From NCBI GenBank assembly GCA_018240465.1, contig JAFEFS010000081.1, forward strand, positions 30,327 to 94,326: DNA of 64,000 bases, written 5' to 3'. Positions 17,278 through 26,565 of the stretch are shown in pieces (the stretch's first letter is position 1; each line of letters begins with the position of its first letter). The translations under genes were made by a program, and so were the position numbers. Under the pieces are notes generated by a model. The model did not search any database and had not been told where the DNA came from. It saw only the letters and a program-made list of their open reading frames with translations. Origin of the DNA: Pseudomonadota bacterium. Lineage in GTDB: Bacteria > Pseudomonadota > Gammaproteobacteria > Xanthomonadales > Rhodanobacteraceae.

Positions 17278-17988
17278 CTAAGCCGAAACCGCATTCGGCA
17301 ACGGAGCCGCCGCAGCGCGCGGCGTACCGACCAATTTCCCCGAAACCAGGGCAGGCAGCAGCGCAAGCGCCTCGGCGAAGTCCTTGATCGGTGCGTGCGG
17401 AATCTTCTTCGCTCGGCAATGATCGACGAGCTTGCCCTTGGCGAAGACAAAATCGGCGGCTTCGGCGACGCAGTAGTCCGAGGCGCCATCCCCCACCATG
17501 AGCACGCGCCGGCGAGGACCCTGTGCACGCGCTGCCGCAGTGCATTTGCAGGTGCCGCTCTTCGCGCGGCACATCGGGCTCGCGTTCGGAAACCCGAGGC
17601 GCCATTCGCGCTCGCCGACTTCCTCGAGCCGATTCGCGGTGACCGGCAGGTAGTCGAAGTCGTAGTGGCGCAGGATGAAATGGATCGCGTAGTCGAGGCC
17701 GTCGCTGAGGATCTCGACCGGCATGCCATGCTCTTTCGCGCTGGCGACGAACGCGGCGAACCCCGGATCGATTGCGCGCTCGGTCAAATGTCGGTCGAGC
17801 TCGTCGCGGCTCATGTCGAGCAGGGCGACCTGCCCGGCCATGCACTCGCGCGAACCGATGCGACCGGCTTTCCAGTCGTCCTCCAGTTTCTCCCAACCAG
17901 GCTGGCCGAAACGTTCGAGCAAAGTATCGGTGGTGTCTTCGACGGAAATGGTACCGTCGAAGTCGCAAAGCAGGGTCCAGTCGGACAC
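17278..17988 (-). CDS. MtnX-like HAD-IB phosphatase
   Basis: A 236-residue haloacid dehalogenase-superfamily phosphatase. Motif I is LLCDFDGTISVEDTTD (nucleophile Asp and acid Asp), motif II lies in PVEILSDGLD, the motif III Lys is in the middle region, and motif IV is VLMVGDGASDYCVAE. DFDGTISVEDTTD plus a four-helix cap with GRIGSRECM matches MtnX-like enzymes, which act on 2-hydroxy-3-keto-5-methylthiopentenyl-1-phosphate or phosphoserine-like substrates. The start is GTG at 17988 after GAGGTACC. It lies directly upstream of the GSAM-like aminotransferase, so a shared pathway is plausible. No other methionine-salvage gene is nearby. Confidence 0.85.
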   Translation of the reverse strand: MSDWTLLCDFDGTISVEDTTDTLLERFGQPGWEKLEDDWKAGRIGSRECMAGQVALLDMSRDELDRHLTERAIDPGFAAFVASAKEHGMPVEILSDGLDYAIHFILRHYDFDYLPVTANRLEEVGEREWRLGFPNASPMCRAKSGTCKCTAAARAQGPRRRVLMVGDGASDYCVAEAADFVFAKGKLVDHCRAKKIPHAPIKDFAEALALLPALVSGKLVGTPRAAAAPLPNAVSA

Positions 17989-18147
17989 GGGGTACCTCGG
18001 AATACGGGAATCGGGGCGCGTGCTTGTTTTGCTTGTGGGGTGTGCGCCGGAGCGGCATTTTAGTGCTGCGGACACGGGTACGAAAGCGGTACGGTCCGAA
18101 AAGCCCCATTTTCTACAGCCGGGATTAAGGTTTTCTGCGCTGGCGGC

Positions 18148-19968
18148 TCAGGCTGCGCCACGCACGGTGGCGAGGAAGGCGCCGCCGTACCGCTCCAGCT
18201 TGGCTGCGCCGACGCCACCGATCAAGCCGAGTTCTTCGGCATTCCGCGGCCGCGCGCGCAGCATTTCGAGCAGGGTCGCGTCGTGGAAAATCACGTACGC
18301 GGGTACGCCCTGCTCGCGCGCCAGATGGGCGCGCGTGGCACGCAGCGCGTCCCACAGCGCCGTCTCGTGCGGCGCGATGTCGAGGCTCTGGCGCGCGCGC
18401 GCGCCGCGGACGGCCTTGCGCGTCGCGCGGCGCTCCTCCCGGCTCGCGGGTTTGCGCAACGATACCCGCACCTCGCCACGCAGCACGCCGCGCGCGGCGG
18501 GAGTCAAACGCAACACGCCATAACCCTCCGCGTCGGTCGCGAGCAGGCCGTTGGCGACGAGCTGGCGGAACATGCTGCGCCACTGCTTCTCGTCCAGGCC
18601 TGCGCCGACACCGAATACACTGAGCCGGTCGTGATCGAGGCTGCGCACGCGTTCGTCGTCGATGCCGCGCAGCACGTTGGTCAGATGGCCGACACCGTAG
18701 CGCTGGCCGGTGCGGTAGACGCAGGACAATGCCTTCTGCGCCAGCTCGGTGCCGTCGAACGACACGGGCGGGTTGACGCAATTGTCGCAATTTCCACAAT
18801 TGTCCTTTTCCACTATTTCGCCGAAATAGCCGAGCAGGTGACGGCGGCGGCAGGTCGCGATCTCGGCGTAGCCGAGCAGCGCATCGAGTTTCGCGCGCTC
18901 GACGCGCTTGCGCTCCTCGCCGGACTCGGATTGGGCGATGAACTGTGCCAGCGTCACCACATCGCCAAGGCCATAGCACATCCACGCCTCGGCCGGCAGT
19001 CCGTCGCGGCCGGCGCGGCCGGTTTCCTGGTAGTAGCCTTCGAGGCTCTTGGGCAGATCCATGTGCGCGACGAAGCGCACGTCGGGCTTGTCGATGCCCA
19101 TGCCGAACGCGATCGTCGCGCACATGACGATGCCATCCTCGCGCAGGAAGCGCTGCTGGTTGTGCACGCGCTGGGCTGCGTCCATGCCGGCGTGATACGG
19201 CAGCGCGGCCACGCCCTGCTCGACCAGCCCCGCGGCCGTCTCCTCGACCTTGCGCCGCGACAGACAGTAGACGATGCCCGACTCGCCCTGGTGACCGGCA
19301 AGAAAGTCCTTGAGCTGGCGTCTGGAATTTTCCTTTTCCACGACGCGATACTGGATGTTCTTTCGATCGAAGCTCGAAACGAACTGGCGCGCGCCTTCGA
19401 GGTTCAGGCGTTCGACGATTTCGCGCCGCGTCGGCGCGTCTGCCGTCGCGGTCAGCGCGATGCGCGGAATGCCGGGGAAGCGCTCGTGCAGGATCGTGAG
19501 CTGGCGGTACTCGGGACGAAAATCGTGCCCCCATTGCGACACACAATGCGCTTCGTCGATCGCGAACAGCGCGACATTCGCCTTCGCGATCAGGTCCAGG
19601 CAACGTTCGCTGAGCAAACGCTCGGGCGCGACGTAGAGCAGCTTCAGCTTGCCCGCGGCGAAATCGCGCTCGACCTCGAACTGCGCGCGCGCGTCGAGGC
19701 TCGAATTGAGAAACGCCGCGGCCACGCCGAACTGGCGCAGCGCCTCGACCTGGTCCTGCATCAGCGCAATCAGCGGCGAGACGACCACGGCCGTACCCGA
19801 GCGCATCAGCGCCGGAATCTGGTAGCACAGCGACTTGCCGCCACCGGTCGGCATCAGCACGAGCGCATCGCCACCGCCGCCGACCTGCTCGATGATCGCC
19901 CGCTGTTCGCCGCGAAACCCGGAGTAGCCGAAAACCTGGTGGAGAATGTCGATGGCGTCCCGCGTCAT
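18148..19968 (-). CDS. recQ: ATP-dependent DNA helicase RecQ
   Basis: A 606-residue 3'-5' helicase in recombination and fork repair. Motif I is [16 protein letters not shown], the DEAH box is [19 protein letters not shown] (with the RecQ aromatic loop), and motif VI is [10 protein letters not shown]. The RQC zinc knuckle follows as [12 protein letters not shown] and [10 protein letters not shown] winged helix is next, and a HRDC domain closes the protein ([17 protein letters not shown] to [11 protein letters not shown]). It has the full length and domain set of E. coli RecQ. It is transcribed divergently from the lipoprotein gene at 20082. Confidence 0.97.
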   Translation of the reverse strand: MTRDAIDILHQVFGYSGFRGEQRAIIEQVGGGGDALVLMPTGGGKSLCYQIPALMRSGTAVVVSPLIALMQDQVEALRQFGVAAAFLNSSLDARAQFEVERDFAAGKLKLLYVAPERLLSERCLDLIAKANVALFAIDEAHCVSQWGHDFRPEYRQLTILHERFPGIPRIALTATADAPTRREIVERLNLEGARQFVSSFDRKNIQYRVVEKENSRRQLKDFLAGHQGESGIVYCLSRRKVEETAAGLVEQGVAALPYHAGMDAAQRVHNQQRFLREDGIVMCATIAFGMGIDKPDVRFVAHMDLPKSLEGYYQETGRAGRDGLPAEAWMCYGLGDVVTLAQFIAQSESGEERKRVERAKLDALLGYAEIATCRRRHLLGYFGEIVEKDNCGNCDNCVNPPVSFDGTELAQKALSCVYRTGQRYGVGHLTNVLRGIDDERVRSLDHDRLSVFGVGAGLDEKQWRSMFRQLVANGLLATDAEGYGVLRLTPAARGVLRGEVRVSLRKPASREERRATRKAVRGARARQSLDIAPHETALWDALRATRAHLAREQGVPAYVIFHDATLLEMLRARPRNAEELGLIGGVGAAKLERYGGAFLATVRGAA

Positions 19969-20081
19969 GCGTGAATTTTACCAGCCTCGACGTTTGAAAC
20001 GGTCCGACGCGCAGCGATGCTTCCGCCGCAACACGGTTTTGGCTAAGGTAGCGATCCACCACATCGCATCGAGTCCGCTCC

Positions 20082-20552
20082 ATGGCCCGCCTGCTCCGAC
20101 TTTTCGCCCTCGTCGCCGTTGCCGTATCGCTTGCCGGCTGTTTCGGCGGCGCCACCAAACACCCGATCAACCCGCCGAACGCCTCGATCCAGTTGCTCGA
20201 AGTGTTGCCGGACGGGCACTGGAAGCTGTCGATCCGTCTCGAGAACTTTTCCGACCAGACCGTGCACTACTCCACACTGAAAGGCGAGCTGCGCGTCAGC
20301 GGAATGGATGCCGCACAACTCGACCTGAAGCCGGAAATGGACATTCCCGGCCTCAACGCCGACATCGTCGAAACGACACTGTCGCCGGGCGCCGACCTGC
20401 AGAAAGCGTTTGCGCTCGACGTGAAAGCGCCGGGCGGCGCGGCGTACGAGCTCAAGGGCACGATCGGCGTGCCCGCCGCCGACAAGGATTTCAAATTCGA
20501 GCACAAGAGCCGGCTGTCGCCGGTTCCGGGCATTCCGAACCAGTACCGGTAA
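20082..20552 (+). CDS. Putative LEA14-like lipoprotein
   Basis: A 156-residue lipoprotein. The signal peptide MARLLRLFALVAVAVSLAGC places the lipidated Cys at position 20 in a good Leu-Ala-Gly-Cys lipobox. The mature part, with SIQLLEVLPDGHWKLSIRLENFSDQTVHY and a balanced beta pattern, resembles the LEA type 2 / water-stress-like fold used in several Gram-negative envelope lipoproteins. No catalytic residues are apparent. It is separate from, and 79 bases upstream of, the acyl-CoA dehydrogenase gene. Confidence 0.75.
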   Translation: MARLLRLFALVAVAVSLAGCFGGATKHPINPPNASIQLLEVLPDGHWKLSIRLENFSDQTVHYSTLKGELRVSGMDAAQLDLKPEMDIPGLNADIVETTLSPGADLQKAFALDVKAPGGAAYELKGTIGVPAADKDFKFEHKSRLSPVPGIPNQYR

Positions 20553-20631
20553 AACCGCCAAGCGCTGAAGTTCAAACGCGACGCGCACCGGCCTTGAGCC
20601 CTCAGCTCCCGGCCCCAATCGAGGAAACAAG

Positions 20632-22422
20632 ATGACCCGTTACGCCGCCCCGCTCGCCGACATGCGTTTCGTGCTGTTCGATTTGCTCGACGTCGAAAAA
20701 CAATACGCACGCCTGCCCGGCGGCGACGCGGCGACGCGCGACACGCTCGATGCGATCTTCGAGGAGGCGGCGAAGTTCTGCGAGCAGGTGCTCGCGCCGA
20801 TCAATTCGAGCGCGGACGAAGAGGGCTGCACACTCGACAAGGCCACAGGCAACGTGACCACGCCGAAAGGCTTCAAGGAGGCGTACAGGCAATACGTCGA
20901 CGGCGGCTGGAGCAGCCTCAATGCGCCGCAAGCCTACGGCGGCCAGCACCTGCCCGAGTCGATCGGCGCGCCGATCAAGGAGATGCTCGATTCGGCCAAT
21001 CTGTCGTGGGGCAACTTTCCGCTGCTCTCGCACGGCGCGTCCGAAGCGCTGCGGCTGCACGGCGAGGAATGGCAGCGCGTCGCCTTCCTCAAGCCCATCG
21101 TCGAGGGCCGCTGGACCGGCACGATGTGCCTGACCGAACCGCATTGCGGCTCCGACCTCGGCCTGCTGCGCACGCGCGCCGAAGCGAACGCCGATGGCAG
21201 CTACCGCATCAGCGGCACGAAGATCTTCATCACCGCCGGCGAGCACGACCTGACCGAGAACATCGTCCACCTCGTGCTCGCGCGCCTGCCCGACGCGCCC
21301 GCGGGCGTGAAAGGCATCTCGCTGTTCATCGTGCCGAAGTTCAAGGTCGACCGCGATGGCAGGATGGGCGCGCGCAACGCTGTCGTCTGCGGCGCGATCG
21401 AGCACAAGATGGGGATCAAGGCCTCGGTCACCTGCGTGATGAACTTCGATGCCGCCGAGGGTTATCTCATCGGCGCACCGAACAAGGGCCTCAACGCGAT
21501 GTTCACGATGATGAACACCGCGCGTCTCGCGGTCGGCATCCAGGGCCTCGGCCTGATCGAGCGCGCCTACCAGATCTCGCTCGCCTACGCGCGCGAGCGC
21601 CTGCAGGGCCGCTCGCTGAGCGGGCCGAAATTCCCCGACAAGCCGGCCGACCCGCTGATCGTGCATGCCGATATCCGCCGCATGCTGCTCACGCAGAAGG
21701 CCTTCGCCGAGGGCACGCGCGCGCTGAGCTATTACGCGGCAAGCCTGGTCGACCTGGTCGAACGTTCGCCCGACGAAGCCGAGCGCAAGCGCGCCGACGA
21801 GCTGCTTTCGTTCCTGATCCCGATCGTCAAGGCGCTGCTCACCGAAGCCGCGAACGAATGCGCCTATCACGCCGTGCAGATCCATGGCGGCCATGGCTAC
21901 ATCCGCGAAACCGGCATCGAACAGTTCGCGCGCGACGCGCGCATCACGACGATCTACGAGGGCACCACCGGCATCCAGGCGCTGGACCTGCTCGGACGCA
22001 AGATCCTCGCCACGCAGGGCGTCGGCCTGCGTCATTTCCTCGAGGAAATCGGCGGGTTCTGCAAGGCGCAGGCGGACAATGCCGCGCTCGCCGAATTCAC
22101 CGGCCCTCTGACCAAGGTGGCGCAGGAATGGGGCGATCTGACCCTCGCGCTGGGCAAGCGCGCGATGGCGAACCCGGACGAGGTCGGCGCGGCCGCGGTC
22201 GACTATCTGTTCTATTCCGGCTACATCGCCCTCGCCTATTTCTGGACGCGCAGCGTCGCCGCAGCCGAAGCCTCGAAACAGCCCCCGGATTTCAAGGCGG
22301 CCAAGCGCTACACCGCCCGCTTCTACTTCGCGCGCATCCTGCCGCGCACGCTGGCGCACAAGGCCGCGGTCGATGCGGGTACGGACAGCCTGCTCGCAAT
22401 GCCCGAGGCGATGTTCGGATAG
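20632..22422 (+). CDS. Acyl-CoA dehydrogenase (long, FadE5/DmdC-like)
   Basis: A 596-residue flavoenzyme that oxidises an acyl-CoA to the enoyl-CoA. CLTEPHCGSDLGLLRT and ITAGEHDL are FAD/substrate loops. QIHGGHGYIRETGIEQFARD and RITTIYEGTTGIQALDLLGRK are the C-terminal signatures; the Glu of Tyr-Glu-Gly-Thr is the likely catalytic base. The N-terminal extension (RYAAPLADMRFVLFDLLDV) and the extra C-terminal domain of about 130 residues mark the long subfamily found with fatty-acid or DMSP-type degradation. GAGGAAACAAG precedes the ATG at 20632. Confidence 0.93.
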   Translation: MTRYAAPLADMRFVLFDLLDVEKQYARLPGGDAATRDTLDAIFEEAAKFCEQVLAPINSSADEEGCTLDKATGNVTTPKGFKEAYRQYVDGGWSSLNAPQAYGGQHLPESIGAPIKEMLDSANLSWGNFPLLSHGASEALRLHGEEWQRVAFLKPIVEGRWTGTMCLTEPHCGSDLGLLRTRAEANADGSYRISGTKIFITAGEHDLTENIVHLVLARLPDAPAGVKGISLFIVPKFKVDRDGRMGARNAVVCGAIEHKMGIKASVTCVMNFDAAEGYLIGAPNKGLNAMFTMMNTARLAVGIQGLGLIERAYQISLAYARERLQGRSLSGPKFPDKPADPLIVHADIRRMLLTQKAFAEGTRALSYYAASLVDLVERSPDEAERKRADELLSFLIPIVKALLTEAANECAYHAVQIHGGHGYIRETGIEQFARDARITTIYEGTTGIQALDLLGRKILATQGVGLRHFLEEIGGFCKAQADNAALAEFTGPLTKVAQEWGDLTLALGKRAMANPDEVGAAAVDYLFYSGYIALAYFWTRSVAAAEASKQPPDFKAAKRYTARFYFARILPRTLAHKAAVDAGTDSLLAMPEAMFG

Positions 22423-22453
22423 CATTCACCCCAGCAGCCGTTTTCGTTTTGCC

Positions 22454-22942
22454 ATGAACGACCCCGCGCCGGAAATCGAAGTCCACATCCGCCTCGCCCA
22501 CGCCGACGACGACGAGTTCATCCTCGCGCTCGCCGGCCGCTTCGCCGAGTTCGAGTTGCCGCCGTGGCGCAAGCGCGCGGAAACGCTGGCCGGCATCGAG
22601 CGCGACATCGAACACCACTTGCGCACGCTGCCGCCGGCATCGCACCTGTTCGTCGCCGAGGACGACGATGCGATGCAGCTCGGCTTCCTGCATCTGCAGA
22701 CGCGCAAGGACTTCTTCACCGGCGCGCTCAACTGCCACATCGCCGACCTCGTCGTTGCCGCCGAGCACGAGGGCCGCGGCACCGCCTCGGCAATGCTGCG
22801 CTTCGCCGAGGCCTGGGCGAAGGAACATCGCTGCCGCTTCCTCACGCTCGGCGTGTTTCCGAACAACGAGCGCGCGCGTCGACTGTACGAACATCATGGC
22901 TTCGGCGTCGAAATTTTGAGCATGGTCAAGCCGGTTCGCTGA
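22454..22942 (+). CDS. GNAT-family N-acetyltransferase
   Basis: A 162-residue single-domain acetyltransferase. The N-terminus reads EVHIRLAHADDDEFILALAG. The acetyl-CoA loop is IADLVVAAEHEGRGTASAML (Glu-Gly-Arg-Gly-Thr-Ala). The C-terminal LGVFPNNERARRLYEHHGF is typical of the aminoglycoside 6'-like/ribosomal-protein group of GNATs. It starts at the ATG at 22454, 31 bases after the acyl-CoA dehydrogenase, and is on the same strand. The acceptor is unknown. Confidence 0.88.
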   Translation: MNDPAPEIEVHIRLAHADDDEFILALAGRFAEFELPPWRKRAETLAGIERDIEHHLRTLPPASHLFVAEDDDAMQLGFLHLQTRKDFFTGALNCHIADLVVAAEHEGRGTASAMLRFAEAWAKEHRCRFLTLGVFPNNERARRLYEHHGFGVEILSMVKPVR

Positions 22943-23003
22943 TGCTGCATTACACTTCGGCAATCTCAACCCCCATTCGCGCCGAACCCTCCGCAAGCGC
23001 GGC

Positions 23004-24827
23004 ATGAGCACACCCAACCCCGCCATCATCCAGTCCATGCAACGTGCCTCCGCGTTGCTGCAGGCAGGCAATTTCGTCGCCGCGCGCAGCCTGCTCGAAC
23101 AGGTCGTGCAAGCGGCGCCCGGCTTCGTCGAAGGGTACCGCCTGCTCGCGGGCGCGCAGCTCGCGCTCGGCGACAGCAACGTCGCGGAACGCAGCCTGCG
23201 CCACGCCGTCGCGATCGATCCGGATTGGGCGCCCGCGCAAGCCGCCCTCGGCGAACTGCTGATCGGCTCGGGCCGCGGCGATGAAGGCGAACGCGCATTG
23301 CGCCGGGCCGTGGCACACGCTCACCGCTATCCGCGCGCACTCTATCTGCTCGCGTGCCTGCTCAATGAATCGAACCGGCATGCCGAAGTCGCCGATCTCA
23401 CCGCAACGTTGGCTGACGACGCGCGCGCCGATCCCGACCTGCTGCAACAACGCGCGATCGCGCTGGCCAAACTGGCACGGCTCGACGAGGCAATCGCGAT
23501 CCAGCAGCGCCTGGTCGCGATGGCCCCGGACAACGCGACCGTGGAGTTGCTTCTCGCCGGCACGCTCGATACGGCCGGCCGGCATCGCGAAGCCGAGCGG
23601 CATGCGCGCAGCGCGATCGGCAAGGGCGCGAGCAGCGCCGAGGCACACTACCTGCACGCACGCACCCTGATCGCCACCGATCGCGCCGACGAAGCCGAGA
23701 CGCTGCTGCGCAACGTCGTCGCCGCGCAACCGCTGTTCGCCGACGCGCAGACCAATCTCGCCCAGCTGATCTGGATGCGCACGGGCGATGCCGAGGCCGC
23801 CGGCGAGCACATCGACCGCGCACTGCGGCGACATCCCGACGATAGCGCGCTTGCCATCGCCCGTACCAACCTGCTCGCCGGCTCCGGCGACGCGGGCGCG
23901 GCGCTCGCCGCGATCGAAGCACGCGCGGCGTCGGCGAGCGCGGACCTGCTCGTGCTCGCCTGTGCCAGTCAGGCCGCACTGCAATCCGGCGACGGCGCAC
24001 GCGCGCTGAGCTACGCGCTGCGCGCCGTGCGGCTTGCGCCTGCGGAACCGCTATCGAACCACAGCCTGATCGAAGCCCTGCTCGCCACCGGCGATGCCGA
24101 CGCCGCCCGCCACCGTGCCGAAGCACTGCTGCGCACTCACCCGGACGACCAGTTCCTGATCGCCGCACAGACCACCGCTTGGCGTCTGCTCGGCGATCCA
24201 CGCTACGTCGCATATTGCGACTACGCCGGCATGGCGCGCGCCTGGCCCCTCGACACGCCGCGCGGCTGGCGCGACTTGCCGGCCTACCTGGCCGATCTTG
24301 CGACGAGCCTGAAACGCCTGCACACGATGCGCGCGCATCCTCTGCACCAGACCTTGCGCCACGGCTCGCAAACCGCGCAGAACCTGCTCGACGTCGACGA
24401 TGCGCCGATCCGTGCGTTCTTCGGCGCGATCGACGCGCCGATCCGCCGGCACATCGAGGCGATCGGTCGCGGCGATGATCCCTTGCGCCGGCGCAACAAC
24501 GGGGCCTACCGGATCGCTGGCATCTGGTCGGTGCGCCTCAACGCGCAAGGCTTCCACACCAACCACGTGCATCCGCAGGGCTGGCTTTCTTCCGCGTGCT
24601 ACATCGAACTGCCACGCGCCGTCGCCGGCGACAACCCCGGCCGCGAAGGCTTCCTCAAGTTCGGCGAACCGGGATATCCGACGCAGCCCGGACTCGAACC
24701 CGAATATTTCATCCGCCCCGAACCCGGCCTGCTCGCCCTGTTCCCGTCGTATTTCTGGCACGGCACGGTGCCGTTCGGCGGCGACGACACTCGGTTGACG
24801 ATCGCCTTCGACCTCGTCCCGGCGTGA
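23004..24827 (+). CDS. TPR protein with C-terminal 2OG-Fe(II) oxygenase domain
   Basis: A 607-residue fusion. Residues 1-390 are tetratricopeptide repeats with the usual Ala/Gly/Leu spacing (ASALLQAGNFVAARSLLEQ and so on). The last 200 residues match the putative 2OG-Fe(II) oxygenase family. The metal site is in NHVHPQGWLSSACYIELP, the second His in SYFWHGTVPFGGDDTR, and the following Arg fits the oxoglutarate carboxylate anchor. TPR-oxygenase fusions of this kind are thought to hydroxylate proteins or sulfated products, but the substrate is unknown. It is 61 bases downstream of the GNAT gene. Confidence 0.85.
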   Translation: MSTPNPAIIQSMQRASALLQAGNFVAARSLLEQVVQAAPGFVEGYRLLAGAQLALGDSNVAERSLRHAVAIDPDWAPAQAALGELLIGSGRGDEGERALRRAVAHAHRYPRALYLLACLLNESNRHAEVADLTATLADDARADPDLLQQRAIALAKLARLDEAIAIQQRLVAMAPDNATVELLLAGTLDTAGRHREAERHARSAIGKGASSAEAHYLHARTLIATDRADEAETLLRNVVAAQPLFADAQTNLAQLIWMRTGDAEAAGEHIDRALRRHPDDSALAIARTNLLAGSGDAGAALAAIEARAASASADLLVLACASQAALQSGDGARALSYALRAVRLAPAEPLSNHSLIEALLATGDADAARHRAEALLRTHPDDQFLIAAQTTAWRLLGDPRYVAYCDYAGMARAWPLDTPRGWRDLPAYLADLATSLKRLHTMRAHPLHQTLRHGSQTAQNLLDVDDAPIRAFFGAIDAPIRRHIEAIGRGDDPLRRRNNGAYRIAGIWSVRLNAQGFHTNHVHPQGWLSSACYIELPRAVAGDNPGREGFLKFGEPGYPTQPGLEPEYFIRPEPGLLALFPSYFWHGTVPFGGDDTRLTIAFDLVPA

Positions 24828-24964
24828 GCGGTGGCGGCGTGGAGCGGGCGGCGCCAGCGCACATTCGCAAACCCTGCCTGAATTCGGCTATGCTGCGAAG
24901 CCGGATACGATCGTTTGGCAGCGAATCGCCCAAGCCCGCCTGTTGGCGCCATTGGTGACACCGG

Positions 24965-25627
24965 ATGCCGAGTCATAGATCACAAATCGCCGCGACGAAG
25001 TCCCCGAACCTCGAACTCGACCGCATGGCCCTGTTCGAACCGCGCAAGGTCAGTGACATCCACGCCACGCGCGTGCTCTCGCTCGATTCCAACGGCCGCA
25101 TCCTCGACTGGATTTCGTGGCAGGACGCGGTCTGCCTCTACGTACGCGACGCCGTGTCGTGGACCTTGGGCAATCCCTGCCTGACCATCCACGGCGGCAC
25201 CAGCCGCGAAACCGGCGAGCAGTCGACGCTGGACCTGCACCCGATCGTCGCCAGCCGCGGCCACGCGCGCCTGCACGCGGTCGATCCCGCGCCGGCGTTG
25301 ACCAATGCCGCGCTGTTCGCGCGCGACCGCATGCTCTGCCTGTACTGCGGCGAGCACTTTTCGCGCGGCGAATTGACCCGCGATCACGTCGTGCCGCTGT
25401 CCAAAGGTGGCCGCGACTCCTGGGAAAACGTCGTCAGCGCCTGCCTCGCCTGCAACATCCGCAAGGGCAGCCACACCCCGCAGCAAGCCAGCATGCCGCT
25501 ACTGGCCGTGCCCTACCGACCAAGCTGGGTCGAACACTTGATCCTGTCGAACCGCAACATCCTTGCCGACCAGATGGAGTTCCTCATGAACCATCTGCCG
25601 AAAAATCGGCGGCGGATGCAGGCTTGA
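24965..25627 (+). CDS. HNH endonuclease domain protein
   Basis: A 220-residue protein with a C-terminal HNH nuclease motif: CLYCGEHFSRGELTRDHVVP, then LSKGGRDSWENVVSACLACN and IRKGSHT. Two Cys-x2-Cys pairs and the His-Asn residues form the beta-beta-alpha metal fold. The N-terminal part (FEPRKVSDIHATRVLSLDSN) resembles the housekeeping HNH proteins found near RNA or DNA metabolism genes in many proteobacteria. A later ATG at 25025 (MALFEPRK) could be the true start. It may bound the accessory island that follows. Confidence 0.85.
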   Translation: MPSHRSQIAATKSPNLELDRMALFEPRKVSDIHATRVLSLDSNGRILDWISWQDAVCLYVRDAVSWTLGNPCLTIHGGTSRETGEQSTLDLHPIVASRGHARLHAVDPAPALTNAALFARDRMLCLYCGEHFSRGELTRDHVVPLSKGGRDSWENVVSACLACNIRKGSHTPQQASMPLLAVPYRPSWVEHLILSNRNILADQMEFLMNHLPKNRRRMQA

Positions 25628-25998
25628 ACAGCGGCCGACGGTCGAAACCTCCAACCCCGTGGCGGGTGCGTAGTCGCCCAGCCAGTACGGATAGAAAATA
25701 AAGTCGATAATCGTCGTCGGCAAAAAGTTGCCTGACGGTTGTTGCCGCACCGGATCAGACGTAGCGAAACCCAAGACAGTATTAGCCGTGGCAAACTAGG
25801 GCGCTGCGCGCGCGTCGCGCACGATCGCCCGGACGAGGCCGGACAATTGCGCGCGAGTGCGGCGACGATCTTGTTTTTGTGCCGTTGCCGGGCACTCAGC
25901 CGGCGATAGCGGGAGCACCAACGGCAGCACCAACCCCGCTACCCAGACGCAGGCGTGTTTTCCCGCTTGCCTTGTGCACTGGACTTCAGTCAGGCGCC
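25628..25998. other. Spacer before the cassette array
   Basis: This 371-base stretch separates the HNH gene from the first attC-like site. No confident gene is visible. A short minus-strand frame (25499-25774) reads IIDFIFYPYWLGDYAPATG, which could be a remnant of a small membrane or lipoprotein gene, but it overlaps the HNH gene. Composition shifts from the strongly coding-biased GC pattern around here, as expected near an island boundary. Confidence 0.4.
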
Positions 25999-26084
25999 GT
26001 CCAACCCAGTGCAGCAGCCCTGCTTGACGCCCCGCAGTCCCGTAGCTACCGTCAATCTCACCCTCCGGCCCTTCGCTGGTAGGC
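25999..26084 (+). other. attC-like site A, upstream of EthD cassette
   Basis: GTCCAAC (25999-26005) fits the RYYYAAC core. It faces GGTAGGC (26078-26084), one base from the GTTRRRY end. An inner pair TTGACG / CGTCAA can form a stem. It spans 86 bases, inside the known 57-141 base range of attC sites. This is the weakest match of the four candidates together with site D. The EthD start lies 20 bases beyond. Confidence 0.35.
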
Positions 26085-26103
26085 GACAAACGGAGTACAC
26101 AAC

Positions 26104-26412
26104 ATGGCAAAGCTCTTCGCGATCTACCAGCAACCCAAGGATCCGGCCGCGTTTGACAGCTACTACTTCAGCAAGCACGTCCCGCTCGCAAAGACCATCC
26201 CCGGGCTTAAGAGCTATGAGGTGACCCGAGGGGACGTCATGGGAATGGCAGGGAAGCACGGCGTCTACCTCGTCGCCGTCCTCGAGTTCGAGTCCATGGA
26301 AGCCATAGGGGCAGCTATGGCATCGTCGCAGGGTCAGGCGACCGCCGCCGACCTCGCCAACTTCGCGAGCGCAGGAGTTGACGTGATGATGGGTGAAACC
26401 AGGCTGGTCTAG
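26104..26412 (+). CDS. EthD-like small dimeric alpha/beta-barrel protein
   Basis: 102 residues. It matches the EthD family of ferredoxin-like stress-responsive proteins: LFAIYQQPKDPAAFDSYYFS at the start, then KHVPLAKTIPGLKSYEVTRG, with the His and the Pro-Gly-Leu turn typical of the group, and a C-terminal amphipathic helix. EthD members act as accessory or degradative proteins with small hydrophobic ligands; the true role is unknown. It begins 20 bases after an attC-like site and is followed by another, so it reads as a gene cassette. Its codon use is less GC-extreme than the flanking housekeeping genes. Confidence 0.8.
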   Translation: MAKLFAIYQQPKDPAAFDSYYFSKHVPLAKTIPGLKSYEVTRGDVMGMAGKHGVYLVAVLEFESMEAIGAAMASSQGQATAADLANFASAGVDVMMGETRLV

Positions 26413-26427
26413 CACTACCGAGGTGCT

Positions 26428-26557
26428 GCCTAGCCCCTTGGTCGAGCCGACCCGCTACGGCAGCCGGCGCCTGACGGCTCCAGGCGCCAATGGCTTCATG
26501 CCTTCCGCCGCCAGGCACCGTCCGCCTCTGCGGGCTGCTCACCTTGAACGTCTAGGC
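26428..26557 (+). other. attC-like site B, after EthD cassette
   Basis: GCCTAGC (26428-26434) begins an imperfect inverted repeat that ends in GTCTAGGC (26550-26557). The left arm, TGCCTAG followed by CTTGGTCGAGCCGACCCGC, matches the reverse complement of the right arm, TGCCTAG then TTCAAGGTGAGCAGCCCGC. The TTG(G)TCGAGCCGAC segment is close to the common attC motif TTCAAGCCGAC. Total length 130 bases. The next start codon lies 9 bases beyond the right end. Confidence 0.55.
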
Positions 26558-26565
26558 ACCGGAAA

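Noticed and set aside
20602..22425. 607-codon minus frame opposite the acyl-CoA dehydrogenase
   Set aside because: Antisense shadow; the + strand frame holds all family motifs.
25499..25774. Minus frame with IIDFIFYPYWLGDYAPATG
   Set aside because: It looks slightly protein-like but overlaps the HNH gene and matches no family I can name; left as a possible remnant only.
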